DNA from: Salinispirillum sp. LH 10-3-1
Lineage (GTDB): Bacteria; Pseudomonadota; Gammaproteobacteria; Pseudomonadales; Natronospirillaceae
Direction of reading: 5' to 3'
NCBI RefSeq assembly: GCF_030643825.1
Contig: NZ_CP101717.1
Location: 3,245,673-3,309,672 of the forward strand
DNA length: 64,000 nucleotides
Part shown: one piece after another, positions 33,365 to 43,153 of the stretch
Layout of the letters: the number at the start of each line of letters is the position of its first letter
Position numbering within the stretch: position 1 is the stretch's first letter
The notes under the pieces: model-generated
What the model was told of the DNA's origin: nothing
The model's database searches: none
The model's input: the letters and a program-made list of their open reading frames with translations, nothing else
Position numbers and translations under genes: made by a program

Positions 33365-35488
33365 ATGACGGAGCACAGCCAGTCATCGCATGTCGGCATA
33401 GCCTCCCCTGCTAACTTGCTCCATTTCAGCGGCAGTCGGCGTTTACCCATGGTTCACCAAAGTGAAGCGGCGGAGTGCGGGCTGGCGTGTTTAGCGATGA
33501 TTGCTGGGTTTTATGGCTACGACACCGATCTACTGCATTTGCGTAAGCGGTTTTCGGTCAGCCAGCACGGGGTCAACCTGAAGCAGTTGATGGACATGGC
33601 AGCCCGGCTTCAATTAGTTGGGCGGGCACTGCAGTTGGAAGTGGACGAAATACCACAACTGCAAACACCCTGTGTGTTGCATTGGGACATGAACCATTTC
33701 GTGGTGTTGAAATCCAGCAGCAGCAAAGGCGTATTGATTCATGACCCCGCACAAGGCGAGGTGTCGTTGAGCTGGGAGGAAGTCGCCAAGCATTTTACCG
33801 GTGTAGCGTTGGAATTGACGCCCACGGAAGCGTTCAAGCCGGCGAAAGAACGGCGGCGTTTGCGACTGAGTCAGTTTTGGACACGCATTCGCGGGCTAAA
33901 GCGCAGCCTGTTCCAGATCCTAGCGCTGGCGTTGGTGTTGCAGGTGTTTGCGGTGCTGTCGCCGTTTTACATGCAAACCGTGGTGGACGACGTATTGCTG
34001 CGCAACGATGCGCACTTGTTATTGGTGTTGGCCATTGGGTTTGCCTTGCTGATGGCCATACGGGTGGGTACGGAAGCGCTGCGTGAGTTTTGTATTCTGC
34101 ATCTCTCCACGCGCTTGAATATTCAAATGGCGGCGAACCTGTTTCGCCATTTGATTCGCTTACCCATCGACTATTTTCAAAAACGGCACATGGGCGATGT
34201 GGTGTCGCGCTTTGGCTCACTGCAGGCCATTCGTGAGCTGTTAACTACGGGGCTGGTGTCTGCAGTGGTGGACGGCATCATGGCGGTCATCACTCTCGTC
34301 GTTATGATGGTGTACTCGGTGAAACTGGGCATGGTCGTAATCGGGTTTGTGGTTCTGTACGGTTTGGCTAGGCTGGCGCTGTATCGACCTCTGCGTCAAC
34401 TCAGCGAAGAGAGCATCGTGGCGCATGCTAAACATGAGTCCAACTTCATGGAGTCAGTCCGCGCCATTCAAACGGTGAAGCTCTTTCAACGCGAGAATGA
34501 TCGCCAGAACTTGTGGCAAAACAAGTACGCTTCCGCCATGAACACCGACATCCGCATCGCCAAATGGCAAATCGGCTATGGGGCCATCAATGGCATTCTG
34601 TTTGGCTTGGAAAACATCATCATTGTGTATCTTGCCGCGCAAGCGGTGATGGGCAGCCTCATATCCGTTGGTATGTTGTTCGCGTTCATGAGCTACAAAC
34701 AGCAGTTTGTCGACAGCATGGACAGCTTGATTGCCACCCTCATCGATATCAAGATGATCGGCCTGCATCTCGACCGTCTGGCCGACATCGCCTTTACTGA
34801 GCCGGAACAAGTCGACGACCAGAGCATACCCGGCCAAGCTGTCATACCGCTGACCGGAGCATTACAAGCGGATAACCTTGCCTATCGCTACAGCGAAGCG
34901 GATGCTTGGGTCTTCAAGAGCCTGTCGTTTCAGGTTGCTCCGGGCGAGTCTGTCGCTATTGTCGGTCCCAGCGGATGTGGCAAAACCACGTTGCTCAAAT
35001 GCTTAATGGGTTTGTTGCAACTGGAGGAGGGTCAGGTGCTGGCCGATGGCACACCACTCAACAAACTAAACCATTATCGCCAGTCTATTGCGGCCGTCAT
35101 GCAAGACGACCAATTATTGAGTGGTTCAGTCGCCGACAACATCGCCTGTTTTGATCCACAGCCAGACCATGACCGCATCATCACCTGTGCTCACATGGCG
35201 GCGATTCACGAGGACATTCTCGCTATGCCCATGCAGTACAACACCTTGGTTGGCGACATGGGTACTTCATTGAGCGGTGGCCAGAAGCAACGGGTTTTAC
35301 TGGCACGAGCGCTGTATCGTCAGCCGACGATACTGTTTCTCGATGAAGCCACCAGCCATTTGGACACAGAAAATGAGAGCCTGGTGAATCAGCACATTAA
35401 AGCGCTGAACATCACGCGAGTCATTGTGGCCCACCGGAAGGAGACGATCGCCAGTGCCGACCGTGTGATAGATTTGTCAGCCCTTTGA
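33365..35488 (+). CDS. CvaB-like microcin ABC exporter with C39 peptidase domain
   Basis: A 707-residue peptidase-containing ABC transporter. C39 domain: Cys38 in QSEAAECGLACLAMIAG, His111 in HWDMNHFVVLK and Asp127 in LIHDPAQ. Their spacing equals the published CvaB triad (32, 105, 121) shifted by six. Six membrane helices follow (about 165-460). The ATPase has Walker A GPSGCGKTT near 534, signature SLSGGQKQR near 637 and Walker B ILFLDEATS near 657. It cleaves the double-glycine leader and exports the core with the adaptor at 30243-31493 and a TolC. One copy serves both precursors. Last gene of the island. Confidence 0.95.
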   Translation: MTEHSQSSHVGIASPANLLHFSGSRRLPMVHQSEAAECGLACLAMIAGFYGYDTDLLHLRKRFSVSQHGVNLKQLMDMAARLQLVGRALQLEVDEIPQLQTPCVLHWDMNHFVVLKSSSSKGVLIHDPAQGEVSLSWEEVAKHFTGVALELTPTEAFKPAKERRRLRLSQFWTRIRGLKRSLFQILALALVLQVFAVLSPFYMQTVVDDVLLRNDAHLLLVLAIGFALLMAIRVGTEALREFCILHLSTRLNIQMAANLFRHLIRLPIDYFQKRHMGDVVSRFGSLQAIRELLTTGLVSAVVDGIMAVITLVVMMVYSVKLGMVVIGFVVLYGLARLALYRPLRQLSEESIVAHAKHESNFMESVRAIQTVKLFQRENDRQNLWQNKYASAMNTDIRIAKWQIGYGAINGILFGLENIIIVYLAAQAVMGSLISVGMLFAFMSYKQQFVDSMDSLIATLIDIKMIGLHLDRLADIAFTEPEQVDDQSIPGQAVIPLTGALQADNLAYRYSEADAWVFKSLSFQVAPGESVAIVGPSGCGKTTLLKCLMGLLQLEEGQVLADGTPLNKLNHYRQSIAAVMQDDQLLSGSVADNIACFDPQPDHDRIITCAHMAAIHEDILAMPMQYNTLVGDMGTSLSGGQKQRVLLARALYRQPTILFLDEATSHLDTENESLVNQHIKALNITRVIVAHRKETIASADRVIDLSAL

Positions 35489-35539
35489 ATAATTATCATG
35501 GCATCTAAGGCAGTCATACCCCCGCGCCTGTGATGCGTC

Positions 35540-35545
35540 TATAAT
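35540..35545 (+). promoter_or_regulatory. Probable rpiA -10 box
   Basis: An exact TATAAT 29 bp before the rpiA start codon, with no convincing -35 box. It indicates that rpiA has its own promoter, independent of the microcin island. Confidence 0.45.
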
Positions 35546-35573
35546 GGGTGTTAAAACCCTTTAGGACAGACCC

Positions 35574-36278
35574 ATGACGCAAGATGATATGAAGAAAGCC
35601 GTCGCCGCTGCGGCGTTGGAAGAAATTCGCGGCCAACTGCACAAAGATACCGTCATCGGTATTGGCACTGGTTCCACCGCCAACCATTTTATTGACCAAC
35701 TGGCGGCGCTAAAGGGCAAATTCCGGGCGACCGTGGCCAGCTCTGAAGCCTCGGCCGAGCGTTTACGCGGCCATGGTATCGACGTACTGGACCTGAACGA
35801 CGTAAAAGAATTGCCGTTCTACATCGACGGTGCCGACGAGGCGAATTTGCAGCTGGCGCTGGTGAAGGGCGGTGGTGCGGCGCTGACCCGCGAGAAAATT
35901 GTTGCGGCGTGTAGCAAAGAGTTCATTTGTATAGCCGATGAATCAAAAGCGGTTGAAACACTCGGGGCTTTTCCGATTCCGGTCGAGGTGATTCCGATGG
36001 CGCGCAACTACGTGATGCGCAAGCTGGAGAAACTCGGTGGCCGTGCGGTGTATCGTGAAGGCGTGGTCACGGACAACGGCAATATCATTGTGGATGTGCA
36101 CGGTTTGAGCATCACAGACCCCAAAGCGATGGAAATCGACATGAATGCCATTGTTGGTGTGGTGACGAACGGCATCTTCGCGTGCCGCAGTGCCGATTTG
36201 TTGTTGCTGGCGTCGCCGACCGGCGTGCGTCGACTGTCAGTGATCAATACGCCGTCGCAGAAGGGCGAGTACTATTGA
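35574..36278 (+). CDS. rpiA: Ribose-5-phosphate isomerase A
   Basis: A 234-residue enzyme interconverting ribose 5-phosphate and ribulose 5-phosphate. Conserved motifs: [15 protein letters not shown] near residue 25, the catalytic-Asp region [20 protein letters not shown] near residues 83-102 (Asp and Lys of the active site), and [11 protein letters not shown]. The C-terminus is about 15 residues longer than the E. coli enzyme. Normally the divergent neighbour of ilvA. Works with transketolase (15300-17294) in the pentose phosphate pathway. Confidence 0.97.
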   Translation: MTQDDMKKAVAAAALEEIRGQLHKDTVIGIGTGSTANHFIDQLAALKGKFRATVASSEASAERLRGHGIDVLDLNDVKELPFYIDGADEANLQLALVKGGGAALTREKIVAACSKEFICIADESKAVETLGAFPIPVEVIPMARNYVMRKLEKLGGRAVYREGVVTDNGNIIVDVHGLSITDPKAMEIDMNAIVGVVTNGIFACRSADLLLLASPTGVRRLSVINTPSQKGEYY

Positions 36279-36290
36279 GGGATGGATTGT

Positions 36291-36406
36291 GGCAGGTGTG
36301 AACACCTGCCTACGACGATCGTGCGGGCTATGAATTAGCCCAGGTGTTATATGCAGCGCGGGTGTTTACACCCGCCAACCCGTTGGTACGGCCAGAGGAC
36401 TGGTAG
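36291..36406. repeat. REP-like extragenic palindrome cluster
   Basis: Three stems: GGCAGGTGT-ga-ACACCTGCC (36291-36310), GGGCTA/TAGCCC (36325-36341) and GCGGGTGT-tt-ACACCCGC (36358-36375). The block GGCCAGAGGACTGGT follows (36390-36404) and recurs at 55537-55551. Fills the gap between rpiA and the DUF2147 gene and may end both transcripts. Confidence 0.7.
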
Positions 36407-36847
36407 CTACTCAGCACGCTGCCAGTTCTGGGTACGGCCGATCAAAGCAAAACCAACAAATCCGCGTACTTCCAAAGTTTGATCGTCGTCTGCCACAGAC
36501 AGCAATGCTTTGTACTCACGTCCGTTGGCTGGGTCAAGAATTGTACCGCCATTCCATTCTTGCTTTCTGTCGTCCCAAGTCAAACCTTCGATGATCTGCA
36601 GGCCTTCCAGTGGTGCATTACGCTTACTACCACGGCACTGATCGCAGAACCATTCTTCGCGTGGACGGTCAGACTTCAGAATTTCCAAAATATGACCACG
36701 CAACTCACCACCAACCACAGTCAGTTCAACGCGGCTGCGTACTTCGCCGGTTTCGTCGTCAATGGTGAACCAAACTCCTTCTGGGCTAGGGGCAGCCTTT
36801 GCCACGAGGGCCATCATCATTACAGTTGCAGCGATTAACCAACGCAT
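36407..36847 (-). CDS. DUF2147 exported protein
   Basis: A 146-residue protein with a signal peptide (MRWLIAATVMMMALVAKA, cut near residue 18). The DUF2147 pattern is clear: PEGVWFTIDDETGEVRSRVE, the CxxC of WFCDQCRG, GLTWDDRKQEWNGGTILDP and KALLSVADDDQTLEVRGF. Periplasmic or secreted beta-barrel-like small domain of unknown function. Monocistronic, convergent with rpiA across the palindrome cluster. Confidence 0.85.
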   Translation of the reverse strand: MRWLIAATVMMMALVAKAAPSPEGVWFTIDDETGEVRSRVELTVVGGELRGHILEILKSDRPREEWFCDQCRGSKRNAPLEGLQIIEGLTWDDRKQEWNGGTILDPANGREYKALLSVADDDQTLEVRGFVGFALIGRTQNWQRAE

Positions 36848-37019
36848 AGTATTTCTCCTGATTATTGTTCTTGTGAACGCGTGATTTCAGTGTAGTAGAT
36901 GACCACAGCAACGCTTAATGCACCAGCAGAATTTACCGTTCGCCGGGGATTGTTGACGGGTTTTACAGAAAAGAGAGACGCGGCGGGTAGATTACCCGCC
37001 GCCACACACAGACTGCACG

Positions 37020-38030
37020 CTAGATCCGGCCTTCTTCAACCGCAAAGCACGACGCAAAGCTGTCGCGTACGGGAATCAGCGCTGGCCGCTCTTTCTTACA
37101 GCGGTCATTCACGTACTTACAACGTGGATGGAAAGTACACCCAGATGGAGGGTCAATTGGGCTAGGAATCTCACCGGTCACCGGCTGCCGCTTCCGTCCG
37201 CTCATCTCATGGTCAGGAATGGCGTCGAGCAGCATCCGAGTGTACGGATGTGTCGGCTTAGCGAACAAGTCCTGACTGGGCGAGTTTTCGACCATGGAGC
37301 CCAGGTACAGGACACCGATCCGATTCGCCATGTGCTTCACCACCGACAAGTCGTGGCTGATGAACAAGTAGGTCAGTCCAAATTCATCCTGCAAATCACG
37401 CATTAGGTTCAGAATTTGTGCCTGCACCGATACGTCCAACGCAGATGTGGGTTCGTCACAAATCAAAAAATCGGGCTGTGCAGACAGCGCACGCGCAATG
37501 GCAATACGCTGACGCTGACCACCAGAAAACTCATGCGGAAACTTGTGACGATCACGCCCCGCCAACCCTACCGTATCCAAGAGCCCCTCAACGGTTTTCA
37601 CCACTGAAGCCTTGCCCTTGTCTAAACCAAACGCATAAATAGGCTCAGCGATGATTTCTCCCACACGCCAGCGTGGATTCAAGCTCGCAAAGGGATCTTG
37701 GAAGATCATTTGAATGCGGCGGCGCAGTGTCTTGAACGCTTCGCCCTTAGACGTCGCCAAGTTCTGGCCGTCGAACATGATGCTGCCGCTGGACGGGCTG
37801 ATCAGGTCCACAATCAATTTGGCGATGGTGGATTTACCCGAGCCCGACTCTCCCACCAAGGCAAAGGTTTCACCCTTATTGATCGAAAACGAGACGCTAT
37901 CAACGGCGGTTAAAAAGCGCTGCGGTTCGCGCTCTAACACGCGGTTTAGCCACGGCTTAGAGACATCGAAATGGCAGGACAAATCGGTGACCTGTAGTAA
38001 GGCTTCCTGCGAATGGTTTTGCGTGCTCAT
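37020..38030 (-). CDS. Peptide ABC transporter ATP-binding protein, DppF/OppF type (system 1)
   Basis: A 336-residue ATPase with Walker [10 protein letters not shown] near residue 57, signature [15 protein letters not shown] near 165, Walker B LICDEPTSALD near 186, and the C-terminal oligopeptide-transporter extension with a Cys cluster (GCTFHPRCKYVNDRC) that marks Dpp/Opp ATPases. It overlaps the DppD-type gene by 4 bp. It is the last gene of the five-gene operon SBP-B-C-D-F and supplies power for import of di- or oligopeptides. Confidence 0.95.
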   Translation of the reverse strand: MSTQNHSQEALLQVTDLSCHFDVSKPWLNRVLEREPQRFLTAVDSVSFSINKGETFALVGESGSGKSTIAKLIVDLISPSSGSIMFDGQNLATSKGEAFKTLRRRIQMIFQDPFASLNPRWRVGEIIAEPIYAFGLDKGKASVVKTVEGLLDTVGLAGRDRHKFPHEFSGGQRQRIAIARALSAQPDFLICDEPTSALDVSVQAQILNLMRDLQDEFGLTYLFISHDLSVVKHMANRIGVLYLGSMVENSPSQDLFAKPTHPYTRMLLDAIPDHEMSGRKRQPVTGEIPSPIDPPSGCTFHPRCKYVNDRCKKERPALIPVRDSFASCFAVEEGRI

Positions 38031-39016
38031 GAGGACTCCTTAGCATCAAACAACCAGCACGATACCTGACCGTTACCGGCCGGAATCAGACTCGGGCGCT
38101 CTTCTTTGCATTTCGCAAATACCCGATCGCAACGAGGGTTATAAGCACACCCCGTGGGAATCGCGTCCAAACGCGGCATACTGCCAGGGATTTGTACCAG
38201 ACGCTCCGTTTCATGCGTCAGCGATGGAATGGAACCCATCAGCCCTACCGTATAAGGGTGTTGAGGGTGCTTGACGACGTCACGCACCGGGCCAATTTCA
38301 GCCACTCGACCGGCGTACATAACCGCAACGCGGTCACAGGCTTCGGCAATCACGCCCATGTCGTGGGTTACCAGCATGACGGCAGCACCGTGGTCTTTAC
38401 ACATCCGCTTCAGTACATCGATGATCTGCGCTTGCACGGAAACATCCAATGCGGTGGTAGGCTCGTCGGCGATGATCAACTCTGGCTCACCGGCCAGCGC
38501 CAAGGCGATAACCACGCGTTGGCGCATACCGCCCGAAAACTGATGCGGGTAGTCGTCAACACGCTTATCAGCCGCCGGAATACCTACTTCGTCCAACAAG
38601 GCGATGGCGCGCTCACGCGCTTGCTTCTCGTTCATGGGCAAGTGCGTACGAATGGTTTCAATCAACTGATCAGCAATGGTCAGTATCGGGTTCAAAGACG
38701 TGAGCGGGTCCTGGAACACCATGCCGATACGCTTACCACGAATGCGGCGCATCTTTTCGTAAGGCAGGTTGTCAATACGCTCACCATCAAGATAGATTTC
38801 GCCAGAAGCAATGCGTCCGGGTGGCTCAAGCAACCCAATGATCGATGCGCCCGTCAGTGATTTACCAGCACCAGACTCACCCACCACGCCAAGAATTTCG
38901 CCGCGGGCGATGTCAAAGGACACATTGTCCAACGCCCGCAATACCGTTTTACGCTTAGGAAATTCGACTACCAGATCACGTACTGATAGCAATACATCTT
39001 TTTTATCACTACTCAT
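38027..39016 (-). CDS. Peptide ABC transporter ATP-binding protein, DppD/OppD type (system 1)
   Basis: A 329-residue ATPase with Walker A GESGAGKSL near residue 42, signature [15 protein letters not shown] near 155, Walker [14 protein letters not shown] near 174, and the C-terminal Cys-containing domain (GCAYNPRCDRVFAKC). Its stop overlaps the DppF-type gene by 4 bp (ATGA), and its start is 2 bp after the permease stop. Forms the ATPase heterodimer with the 37020-38030 product. Confidence 0.95.
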   Translation of the reverse strand: MSSDKKDVLLSVRDLVVEFPKRKTVLRALDNVSFDIARGEILGVVGESGAGKSLTGASIIGLLEPPGRIASGEIYLDGERIDNLPYEKMRRIRGKRIGMVFQDPLTSLNPILTIADQLIETIRTHLPMNEKQARERAIALLDEVGIPAADKRVDDYPHQFSGGMRQRVVIALALAGEPELIIADEPTTALDVSVQAQIIDVLKRMCKDHGAAVMLVTHDMGVIAEACDRVAVMYAGRVAEIGPVRDVVKHPQHPYTVGLMGSIPSLTHETERLVQIPGSMPRLDAIPTGCAYNPRCDRVFAKCKEERPSLIPAGNGQVSCWLFDAKESS

Positions 39017-39018
39017 GT

Positions 39019-39966
39019 TTAGCGCAACCTCGGGTTCAGGGCGTCGCGTAACCAGTCGCCCAACAAATTAACAGACAACGCTAAAATCAACAGCGTTACC
39101 CCGGGGAAGAAAGTAATCCACCACTCGCCGGAAAACAGGAACTCGTTACCAACGCGAATCAGCGTACCCAAACTAGGCTGGGTCGCAGGTACACCCACCC
39201 CCAAGAACGACAACGTGGACTCCAAAATAATGGCCAAGGCCAAGCCAATGGTACCAATGACCAACACCGGGCCCATGACGTTGGGTAGAATATGACGCAG
39301 CAAAATACGCGGCGCAGGTACACCGAAGATGCGCGCTGCCTGCACATATTCTTTATTCTTTTCCGCCAGCGTTGAGCTGCGGACCGTACGCGCGTATTGC
39401 ACCCAGTCACTCAAGCCAATCGAGATGATCAGCACGTAAACCGCCGCCTGTTCTTGGTATTCACCGGGGATCAAACTCTTGGTTACCCCGAAAATCAGCA
39501 AGGCCACCAAAATAGCGGGGAAGCTCAATTGCACGTCAGCAACACGCATGATCAAGCTGTCTACCCAACCGCCTTTGTAACCGGCAATCAAGCCCAGGGT
39601 AATACCCAGCACCGCAGCGAACGCTACAGCAGCAAAGCCAACCAGCAACGAGATCCGCGATCCGTAGAGAATAGCAGAGAAGATATCCCGCCCTTGGCTA
39701 TCCGTACCCATTATAAAGGTGTTACCCGTGAAGGCATTGGCTTCCATTGGTGGCGTAAAACCATCCATCAGGTTCAGTGATGAAGGGTCGAAAGGCGTAT
39801 GGGGCGCCACTAAAGGGGCAAACATAGAGGCTAGAATGATCAGCACGGTAATAACTGCCGAAGCCACTACTACAGGGCGTCGAATGAAGTCATAGAACAA
39901 GTCACTGTCCACGATGCGCTTCCATAGCGGTGGTGCCACCACTAAAACGTCTTTTTGATCGCTCAT
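39019..39966 (-). CDS. Peptide ABC transporter permease, DppC type (system 1)
   Basis: A 315-residue inner-membrane permease with six helices, an N-terminal OppC-N domain, and the binding-protein-dependent EAA motif region (VQAARIFGVPAPRILLRHIL near residues 206-225). Residues DSQGRDIFSAILYGSRISL near 109 match the family. Pairs with the DppB-type permease 25 bp upstream. Confidence 0.94.
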   Translation of the reverse strand: MSDQKDVLVVAPPLWKRIVDSDLFYDFIRRPVVVASAVITVLIILASMFAPLVAPHTPFDPSSLNLMDGFTPPMEANAFTGNTFIMGTDSQGRDIFSAILYGSRISLLVGFAAVAFAAVLGITLGLIAGYKGGWVDSLIMRVADVQLSFPAILVALLIFGVTKSLIPGEYQEQAAVYVLIISIGLSDWVQYARTVRSSTLAEKNKEYVQAARIFGVPAPRILLRHILPNVMGPVLVIGTIGLALAIILESTLSFLGVGVPATQPSLGTLIRVGNEFLFSGEWWITFFPGVTLLILALSVNLLGDWLRDALNPRLR

Positions 39967-39991
39967 AATCTGAAATACCTACTTAATTCAA

Positions 39992-40978
39992 TCAGCGTCC
40001 AGCACTGCGTTTAACCACACGCAAACGCGGATCGACTACGAAATACAACATGTCGACGATGAAGTTAATGACGACAAAAATCAGTGCAATAACCAGCAAA
40101 TAAGCCGACATAAAGGGGATATCGACAAAGCGAATTGCGTTGATGAACAACAATCCGACACCCGGCCACTGGAAAACCGTTTCCGTGATGATGGCGAAGG
40201 CGATGATCGAGCCTAACTGCAAGCCGGTGATGGTGATCACTGGTAGCATGGTGTTCTTCAAAGCATGATGAAAGTGGATAGAGCGCTGCTTCAAACCACG
40301 AGCGCGGGCAAACTTAATGTAATCGGTGCGCAAAACTTCCAACATTTCAGCCCGCACCAAGCGCATGATCAAGGTGAGCTGGAACAAGCCCAAAGTTATT
40401 GCCGGGAGAATCAACGACTGTAAACCAGACGCGGTCAAGAATCCGGTGGTCCAATTATCACTTATCCGCACAGTCTCACCGCGCCCAAACGACGGCAGCC
40501 AAGACAACTCTACGGCGAACACATAAATCAATAAAATACCGATCAGGAATGTCGGTAACGATACGCCTACCAAGGAAGCAGACATAATGAAATTACTCAA
40601 CCAGCCATTACGACGTAAGGCGGTATAAACACCCAACCCGATACCTAAGGTCAGGGCGAACAAGCCGGAAACAAAGGCCAACTCCAGTGTGGCCGGTAAA
40701 CGCTCCATAATGACGTCAGATACGGGGCGTGCCATCCGGTAAGAGATACCGAATTCACCCTGCACAGCATTGCCGACAAAGCGCATAAACTGAATCGGAA
40801 TAGCGTCATTTAAACCGAGGCGCTCACGGAGCTCTTCACGGTCTTGCTGACTAGCCTCTTGGCCAACCATGTTGTTGATCGGATCACCGACAAACTGGAA
40901 CAGGCTGAAAGAGATGAATGCCACGACCAGCATTACAACGACGGCCTGAATAATCCGGCGAATTAACATGGCGATCAT
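39992..40978 (-). CDS. Peptide ABC transporter permease, DppB type (system 1)
   Basis: A 328-residue permease with six helices and DppB features: the N-terminal helix IIQAVVVMLVVAFISFSLF, the periplasmic loop (GDPINNMVGQEASQQDREE), and the EAA loop (FARARGLKQRSIHFHHALKN near residues 221-240). AAGG lies 10 bp before the ATG. It follows the solute-binding gene, separated by two hairpins at 41023-41120. Confidence 0.94.
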   Translation of the reverse strand: MIAMLIRRIIQAVVVMLVVAFISFSLFQFVGDPINNMVGQEASQQDREELRERLGLNDAIPIQFMRFVGNAVQGEFGISYRMARPVSDVIMERLPATLELAFVSGLFALTLGIGLGVYTALRRNGWLSNFIMSASLVGVSLPTFLIGILLIYVFAVELSWLPSFGRGETVRISDNWTTGFLTASGLQSLILPAITLGLFQLTLIMRLVRAEMLEVLRTDYIKFARARGLKQRSIHFHHALKNTMLPVITITGLQLGSIIAFAIITETVFQWPGVGLLFINAIRFVDIPFMSAYLLVIALIFVVINFIVDMLYFVVDPRLRVVKRSAGR

Positions 40979-41022
40979 AGGTCAGTAACCTTCTTCATAA
41001 TCGTTTTCTCATAACAAGAAGA

Positions 41023-41120
41023 CAGACCGCAGTCTGCCTTCTCAGAATACAACAAAGGAGCGGTTGAGTTCTGTCTGAGGGCCGGCGGGAATACATACCC
41101 GCTCTACGAAAAGCCCTCAG
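41023..41120 (-). promoter_or_regulatory. Two intercistronic hairpins between SBP and permease genes (system 1)
   Basis: Hairpin A: CAGAC/GTCTG around CGCA (41023-41036). Hairpin B: an 8-bp outer stem CTGAGGGC/GCCCTCAG (41075-41082, 41113-41120) with an inner GCGGG/CCCGC stem (41085-41089, 41098-41102). No T-run follows on the minus strand. Likely mRNA 3'-end protection for the binding-protein message with reduced permease expression. Confidence 0.6.
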
Positions 41121-41153
41121 CACGAATTATTCAACAGCTCCTTAACGGTGCTA

Positions 41154-42740
41154 TCAGTTATAGCTCAAATATTTCAGCATAGGCTGGTTTTGCGACTGCA
41201 CATCGAAGTTGATGTTGGTGCGCATAGCCCAGTTCAGTACTTGGTGGTGAACCGGCAGGTAAACCACTTCGTCCTGCATAATTTCCCACGCGCGAGCAAT
41301 GGCATCATTACGCGCGTTCAGGTCAGTTTGCGTCGGCAATGAACGTGACAGGCGATCAAACTCAGCGTTTGAGAAGCCCGTGAAGTTCCACGCACCGGTG
41401 TTTTCAGTCTTGGTTTCTACCAAGAAGTCAAACACGTAGTGTGAGTCCAACGTCGGCACAGACCAACCCAACAGGTAGAAGTCCAACACACCTTGCTGCA
41501 ATTCAGCGAAGTGGATGCTGTTCGCACGTGCGTCCAGACGTACCGCGATACCAATTTGACCCAGCATACCGGTTACCGCTTGGCACAGTGCTTCGTCGTT
41601 GGTGTAACGGTCATTGGTGCACGTCAGAGTAACCTGGAAACCGTTCGGGTAACCCGCTTCCGCCAACAGCGCACGCGCTTGCTGTACGTTTGTAGCCGGC
41701 ACAGTGTCCAACTCCGTGGTGTAACCGTTTACGAACGACGGAGCGATCATACCTGCAGGCGTAGACTGACCACGCATAACCACTTGTTGGATCGCTTGAC
41801 GGTTGATCGCCATGTTCATCGCTTGGCGCACACGCTTGTCAGCGAATGGGTTAGCACCCTTCACGTTGGACGTACGCAGCTCATCACGACCCTGATCCAT
41901 ACCGAAGAAGATCGTACGGTTTTCTGGGCCGGTAGCAACACGGATGTTCGCCGCGTTGTTCAGACGCGTGATGTCCTGAACAGGCACATCTTGCAGGAAG
42001 TCAATTTCGCCAGACAACAAGGCAGCAGCGCGGGTGGCCGCTGACTGGATAGGCGTGTGCACGATGCGCGTAATGCCCATCGGGAACATATCACGACCCC
42101 AGTAATCTTCATTGCGAACCATTTCGGTGCGCACATCGGGATCACGACTGACCAGACGGAAAGGACCGGTACCGTTGACGTTACGAACGGCGTAGTTTTC
42201 TTCACCAGCAGAGTAATCCTGTGGCGTTGTAACGTTGTTGGCCTCGGCCCACGCCTTGTTCATGATGAACAAGTTAGTCAGGTTGTTCGGCAACAGTGGG
42301 TTTGGCCCATTGGTACGCATGTGAACGGTGTAATTATCAACCGCAGTCACTTCAGCAATCGAGCTGATCAATGTACGCATGTCGGAGTTAGCATGCTGAG
42401 CGCGCTGGAAGGAGAAAACCACATCTTCGGCAGTGAAAGGAGCACCGTTGTGGAAAGTAACGCCTTGACGCAGTTTGAATTCCCAAACGTTTGGATCAGA
42501 ATCCAAAATACCCCATTCGGTCGCCAGACCTGGCTGCATGGCAGAATCCATGTCCAGATAAACCAGTGGGTTGTACAACTGGTGCGCAACGGCGTGCGTC
42601 ATACCATGGTTCTGTGAATGCGGATCAAACGTCAATGAATCACCAGCACTGGCCCAGCGCAGGGTTTCAGCACTGGCCGCCGCTGATAGCATCAGCGTAA
42701 CTGCCACGCCCGTAGATACGGATCGGATAAACCTTTTCAT
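41154..42740 (-). CDS. Peptide ABC transporter substrate-binding protein (system 1)
   Basis: A 528-residue periplasmic family 5 binding protein. The start at 42740 has GAGGAAA upstream and gives a normal signal peptide (MKRFIRSVSTGVAVTLMLSA, cut at ASA-ET); an open frame runs 11 codons further. Family blocks: DPHSQNHGMTHAVAHQLYNP, WEFKLRQGVTFHNGAPFTAE near residue 87, and NGTGPFRLVSRDP. It is not a lipoprotein, unlike the system 2 partner. First gene of the operon. Confidence 0.94.
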   Translation of the reverse strand: MKRFIRSVSTGVAVTLMLSAAASAETLRWASAGDSLTFDPHSQNHGMTHAVAHQLYNPLVYLDMDSAMQPGLATEWGILDSDPNVWEFKLRQGVTFHNGAPFTAEDVVFSFQRAQHANSDMRTLISSIAEVTAVDNYTVHMRTNGPNPLLPNNLTNLFIMNKAWAEANNVTTPQDYSAGEENYAVRNVNGTGPFRLVSRDPDVRTEMVRNEDYWGRDMFPMGITRIVHTPIQSAATRAAALLSGEIDFLQDVPVQDITRLNNAANIRVATGPENRTIFFGMDQGRDELRTSNVKGANPFADKRVRQAMNMAINRQAIQQVVMRGQSTPAGMIAPSFVNGYTTELDTVPATNVQQARALLAEAGYPNGFQVTLTCTNDRYTNDEALCQAVTGMLGQIGIAVRLDARANSIHFAELQQGVLDFYLLGWSVPTLDSHYVFDFLVETKTENTGAWNFTGFSNAEFDRLSRSLPTQTDLNARNDAIARAWEIMQDEVVYLPVHHQVLNWAMRTNINFDVQSQNQPMLKYLSYN

Positions 42741-43153
42741 GTTGGTTTCCTCTGTTTTAATGGTCTTGCTCAAAGCGCGAGAAGTCTTCCCGACTCAGCA
42801 AGTGATTTGTCATTATTATCAGTGTCTGAGAGCTCCATACGATGCAGAGACACTCTCAACAACCGAGTCATGGCATCAGCAAACATCACACCAATGTTGC
42901 GCGGCCGGTCAAAATTCTAGGCCAGCTTGCGTACAGAAATGTTTACTAGCGACGTCACTACTCAGTTAACCACTGTTTTCTTGTTGTTTGTCTCAGCAAA
43001 TTAACACTAGCTAGGCTAGACACGATGGGCGAGAATTTCAAACAGTTTTGTAGCTTAGGAAGGAATAACCCTGTTTTTGCGCACGAATAACGTACACCCT
43101 GATTGACAGTGGTGCACGTTAGGCATCAAATCGGGGCAGAAATCGGCGCTGAT
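42741..43153. other. Intergenic region between the two peptide-transporter operons
   Basis: A 413-bp gap between the system 2 last gene (ends 43154) and the system 1 first gene (starts 42740), both on the minus strand. It should hold the system 1 promoter. A weak candidate on the minus strand is TTGAAA with TAGCCT 17 bp later, around 43011-43039. No terminator with a T-run was seen after system 2. The ORFs crossing this gap look like chance frames. Confidence 0.5.

Noticed and set aside
42571-42969. 132-residue ORF in the gap between peptide transporters
   Set aside because: Overlaps the 5' end of the binding-protein gene in antisense, with no ribosome-binding site or recognisable domain.
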